From contig NZ_ABCG01000003.1 in assembly GCF_000181515.1 (NCBI RefSeq), forward strand, positions 248,001 through 312,000: a DNA stretch of 64,000 nucleotides, read 5' to 3'. Numbering within the stretch: position 1 is the first letter of the stretch; every line of letters begins with the position of its first letter. The notes beneath the pieces are model-generated. The model saw nothing but the letters and a program-made list of their open reading frames with translations, was not told the DNA's origin and ran no database searches. The stretch is from Erythrobacter sp. SD-21 (GTDB lineage Bacteria; Pseudomonadota; Alphaproteobacteria; Sphingomonadales; Sphingomonadaceae). This document shows, in pieces, positions 61,110 through 64,000 of the stretch. Position numbers and translations under genes: made by a program.

Positions 61110-62534
61110 ATGACCAAGACCTATGCGAACCTGATCAACGGCGAGATGGTGACAACCGCCGCGACGCTTGACGTCGTCAATCCGGCGAACGAAGAGGTCG
61201 TCGGCCTGGTCCCTTCCTGTGGCAAGGACGAACTCGACCGCGCCGTGGCCGCCGCGCGCAACGCCTTCAAGAGTTGGCGCAAGACCTCGGCGGAAGAACG
61301 CCAGAAGGTCGTCATGGGTATTTCGGCCGCGATCAAGGAAAACGCCGACGAGCTGTTCCGCCTGCTGACTACCGAACAGGGCAAGCCGCATGCGCAGGCG
61401 CAGATGGAAATCTTCGGGGCTGCCGGCCTCGCCGCCGCGCAATCGGGCCTGACGCTCGACGATGTCATCAACCAGGACGACGACACCCGTCTCAGCCGCA
61501 CGCGCCGCGTGCCGGTGGGTGTGGTCGGCGGTATCGTGCCGTGGAACTTCCCCGTCATGATGGCGGTCCAGAAGATCGTCCCCGCGCTGATCTCGGGCTG
61601 CACCATCGTGCTCAAACCCTCGCCTTTCACCCCGCTCACCACGCTGCGGATTGCCGAGCTGATCAAGGATGTGGTCCCCGCCGGCACGGTCAACATCATC
61701 ACCGGTCCGGACGAACTTGGCCCGCTGATCACCGAGCATCCCGATATCGACAAGATCACCTTCACCGGCTCCACCGCGACGGGGAAGAAGATCATGGAAG
61801 GCGCGGCAGGAGACCTCAAGCGCATCACGCTGGAATTGGGCGGCAACGACGCTTCGATCGTGCTGCCCGATGCCGATGTCGGAAAGGTCGCGGAACAGCT
61901 GTTCTGGTCGAGCTTTTCCAACGCAGGGCAGATCTGCGTCGCCGCCAAGCGCATCTACATCCACGAAGACATTTACGACGACCTCTCCAAGGCCATCGCC
62001 GAATACGCGAAAACCGTGGTCGTGGGCGACGGCTCGCAGCAGGGCACGGGCGTCGGCCCAATCCAGAACAAGAAGCAGTTCGACCGCGTGTGCGAGCTGA
62101 TCCAGGACGCCAAGGACAATGGCTACCAGTTCCTGACCGGCGGCGATGTCGACCCGTCGGGCACGGGCTATTACGTGCCGATCACCATCCTCGACAATCC
62201 GCCCGAAGATGCGCGTATCGTGGCGGAAGAGCAGTTCGGCCCGGTCATGCCGCTGATGAAATTCGGCAGCGTGGATGAAGTGATCGAACGCGCCAACAAC
62301 TCGGAATACGGCCTTGCCGGCGCTGTCTGGACGAAGGACACCGACAAGGGTGTCGAGATCGCCGAACAGCTCGAAACCGGCACTGTCTGGATCAACGAAT
62401 TCCTGCACATCTCGCCGCTCGCGCCCTTTGGCGGGCACAAGCAGTCGGGCATTGGGGCGGAATACGGGATCGATGGTCTGAAGGAGTTCACCTATCCGCA
62501 GGTGATCACCGTCAAGCGCAACGCCGAGGTCTGA
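61110..62534 (+). CDS. NAD(P)-dependent aldehyde dehydrogenase
   Basis: A 474-residue ALDH-superfamily enzyme oxidising an aldehyde to an acid. The ATG at 61110 has GAGGAGAG just upstream. It shows PWNFPVMMAVQK (transition-state Asn), FTGSTATGKKI (cofactor binding), LELGGNDASIV (general-base Glu) and NAGQICVAAKR (catalytic Cys), ending IDGLKEFTYPQVITVK. The substrate is not predictable: it resembles the betaine-aldehyde/succinate-semialdehyde group. The next gene, an oxoprolinase-like enzyme, begins 37 bases later. Confidence 0.93.
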   Translation: MTKTYANLINGEMVTTAATLDVVNPANEEVVGLVPSCGKDELDRAVAAARNAFKSWRKTSAEERQKVVMGISAAIKENADELFRLLTTEQGKPHAQAQMEIFGAAGLAAAQSGLTLDDVINQDDDTRLSRTRRVPVGVVGGIVPWNFPVMMAVQKIVPALISGCTIVLKPSPFTPLTTLRIAELIKDVVPAGTVNIITGPDELGPLITEHPDIDKITFTGSTATGKKIMEGAAGDLKRITLELGGNDASIVLPDADVGKVAEQLFWSSFSNAGQICVAAKRIYIHEDIYDDLSKAIAEYAKTVVVGDGSQQGTGVGPIQNKKQFDRVCELIQDAKDNGYQFLTGGDVDPSGTGYYVPITILDNPPEDARIVAEEQFGPVMPLMKFGSVDEVIERANNSEYGLAGAVWTKDTDKGVEIAEQLETGTVWINEFLHISPLAPFGGHKQSGIGAEYGIDGLKEFTYPQVITVKRNAEV

Positions 62535-62545
62535 CCTTGCATGAG

Positions 62546-62574
62546 CATCGCGCGCGCCTAGGGTGCGCGCGATG
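62546..62574 (+). promoter_or_regulatory. GC-rich hairpin enclosing the oxoprolinase start codon
   Basis: CATCGCGCGCGCC and GGTGCGCGCGATG form a 13-bp stem with one C/T mismatch (a G-U pair in RNA) and a three-base TAG loop. The right arm ends in the ATG (62572-62574) of the next gene and includes its only purine-rich stretch (GGGTG). It may gate translation or act as an attenuator. Confidence 0.5.
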
Positions 62575-64000
62575 ACCGACCAAAAGCCCGCATGGCGCTT
62601 CGCGATCGATCGCGGAGGCACTTTCACCGATGTCGTTGCCACCACCCCCGAAGGGCGGCTGGTGACCGACAAGCTGCTTTCCGAAAATCCCGAACAATAT
62701 CGCGATGCCGCCAGCGAGGCCGTGCGGCGACTGATGGCCGAACATGGTGAAGGGCCGATTGCCGAACTGCGCATCGGCACCACCGTTGCCACCAACGCCC
62801 TGCTCGAACGCAAGGGCGAGCGGCTGGCCCTGGCGATAACGCGCGGCTTCGGCGATGCCTTGCGCATCGGCACGCAGGCGCGGCCCGAGATTTTCGCCCG
62901 CCACATCGTCCTGCCCGAACAATTGCCCGACCGCGTGGTCGAGGTGGCCGAACGTGTCGGCGTGGATGGCGATGTGCTGGTCCCGCTGGATGAAGAGGCG
63001 GCAAGGCGCGACTTCGAGGCGATGCGGTCTGACGGCTTCGACGCTATTGCAATCGTCTTGATGCATGGGTGGAAATATCGTGCCCACGAGGAGAAACTGG
63101 CGCAGATCGCGCGCGAAATCGGCTTTGCCCAAGTCAGCGTCAGCCACGAGGTCGCCCCGCTGATCAAGCTGGTGCCGCGCGGCGACACGACGGTGGTGGA
63201 CGCCTATCTCTCGCCAGTGCTCAAGCGGTACACCGACAATTTGCGCGCTGCCTTGCCCGATGCCGACCGGCTGCGCTTCATGCAGTCGAACGGCGGCTTG
63301 GCCGAAGTTGGCGCGTTTCGCGGCAAGGATGCGATCCTCTCGGGTCCGGCAGGAGGCGTGGTCGGGATGGTCGCCGCATCCGAGCCGCTTGGCCATTCGA
63401 AGCTCATCGGTTTCGACATGGGCGGGACCAGCACCGATGTCGCGCACTACGCGGGCGAATACGAGTTGACCGGCGACAGTGTGGTGGCTGGCGTGCGCGT
63501 CGCCGCGCCGATGATGCAGATCCATACGGTGGCGGCGGGCGGCGGTTCGATCTGCAGCTTCGACGGCGCCCGGTTCCGCGTCGGGCCCGAAAGCGCCGGA
63601 GCCGATCCCGGACCGGCCTGTTATCGCAAGGGCGGCCCCCTGACCGTGACCGACTGCAACGTCTTCCTTGGCCGTGTCGATCCGGCGTTCTTTCCCGCCG
63701 TGTTCGGACCGGAGTGGAACGAACCTCTTGATCCGGATGCTGCACGCGTGCGCCTGGAAGAGGTGGCCGCCGCGCTTCCCGACCCGAAGCCGCTGGAAGA
63801 TATCGCCGAGGGTTTCCTGGCGATCGCGGTCGACAACATGGCGAATGCCATTCGCAAGATCAGCGTGGCGCGCGGGCATGATGTCACCACCTATGCGCTG
63901 GCCTGCTTCGGCGGCGCTGGCGGGCAGCATGCCTGCAAGGTGGCGGACGAACTGGGCATCGAGACGGTGCTGGTGCATCCGCTTGCAGGGATCCTGTCGG
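62572..64000 (+). CDS. Hydantoinase/oxoprolinase family enzyme, cut by the window end
   Basis: The first 476 codons are present and the gene runs off the window with no stop. The ATPase/actin-like fold is clear: FAIDRGGTFTDVVATTPEG (phosphate loop), IGTTVATNALLERKGE, ILSGPAGGVVGMVAA and FDMGGTSTDVAHYAG, then GPESAGADPGPACYRKGG. This is the ATP-dependent HyuA-type domain, with 5-oxoprolinase (5-oxoproline to glutamate) as the commonest assignment. A fused or adjacent HyuB-type part should follow downstream. It follows the aldehyde dehydrogenase and may share its transcript. Confidence 0.9.
   Translation, partial: MTDQKPAWRFAIDRGGTFTDVVATTPEGRLVTDKLLSENPEQYRDAASEAVRRLMAEHGEGPIAELRIGTTVATNALLERKGERLALAITRGFGDALRIGTQARPEIFARHIVLPEQLPDRVVEVAERVGVDGDVLVPLDEEAARRDFEAMRSDGFDAIAIVLMHGWKYRAHEEKLAQIAREIGFAQVSVSHEVAPLIKLVPRGDTTVVDAYLSPVLKRYTDNLRAALPDADRLRFMQSNGGLAEVGAFRGKDAILSGPAGGVVGMVAASEPLGHSKLIGFDMGGTSTDVAHYAGEYELTGDSVVAGVRVAAPMMQIHTVAAGGGSICSFDGARFRVGPESAGADPGPACYRKGGPLTVTDCNVFLGRVDPAFFPAVFGPEWNEPLDPDAARVRLEEVAAALPDPKPLEDIAEGFLAIAVDNMANAIRKISVARGHDVTTYALACFGGAGGQHACKVADELGIETVLVHPLAGILS

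Noticed and set aside
60909..63188. A minus-strand frame of about 760 codons across the aldehyde dehydrogenase
   Set aside because: It is antisense to two well-supported enzymes and has no domain signature.

Overview
The window looks like a chromosomal segment of a G+C-rich alphaproteobacterium, most likely a sphingomonad of the Erythrobacteraceae. This rests on the exosortase/EpsI pair with PEP-CTERM substrates, the DUF2849/DUF934 sulfite-reduction operon, the DUF3489-DUF2924-recombinase cassette and Ku/LigD end joining. It is an inference from gene content; no 16S or other marker gene is present.

Region 1 (about 0-26 kb) is a large exopolysaccharide (EPS) locus. It opens with a hexapeptide acyltransferase, two PEP-CTERM proteins, a CAP-domain protein and an L,D-transpeptidase. 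The dTDP-L-rhamnose operon follows (rfbA-rfbC-rfbD-rfbB, every junction overlapping). A plus-strand group then encodes a right-handed beta-helix protein with an RTX tail, an O-antigen polymerase-like protein and a chain-length protein. Facing it is a minus-strand group with an Alg14/Alg13-like glycosyltransferase, a GT2 glycosyltransferase, a flippase and a second beta-helix protein. A long plus-strand group completes export: EpsD, polysaccharide pyruvyl transferase, FrhB-like iron-sulfur protein, outer-membrane barrel, Wza-like exporter, Wzc-like protein, P-loop protein, exosortase and EpsI. The beta-helix and chain-length genes each occur as a diverged pair within the locus.

Region 2 (26-35 kb, minus strand) holds a molybdenum hydroxylase operon of the PaoABC/YagTSR type with its XdhC- and MocA-like maturation genes, then ligD and ku for non-homologous end joining, then hspQ and a tRNA-Ser(CGA).

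Region 3 (35-49 kb) is accessory DNA. It holds a large serine recombinase with DUF2924 and DUF3489, a frameshifted tyrosine integrase, and an AT-richer three-gene operon (secreted mini-RHS protein, small membrane protein, exported transglutaminase-like protein). An IS1182-like element with readable inverted repeats and a 5-bp duplication comes next, followed by a DUF2254 membrane protein and two sensor kinases. Copies of a roughly 85-bp dispersed repeat lie in the gaps.

Region 4 (49-64 kb) carries an RND efflux operon, a decayed RTX gene, the assimilatory sulfite-reduction operon (cysG-DUF2849-cysI-cysH-DUF934), a divergent Lrp/AsnC regulator, an aldehyde dehydrogenase and the 5' part of a hydantoinase/oxoprolinase gene cut by the window end. 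That last gene has no stop codon inside the window.

The best candidate for something undescribed is the mini-RHS operon at 38958-40862. Next are the paired beta-helix proteins, which appear to use two different export routes inside one EPS locus.
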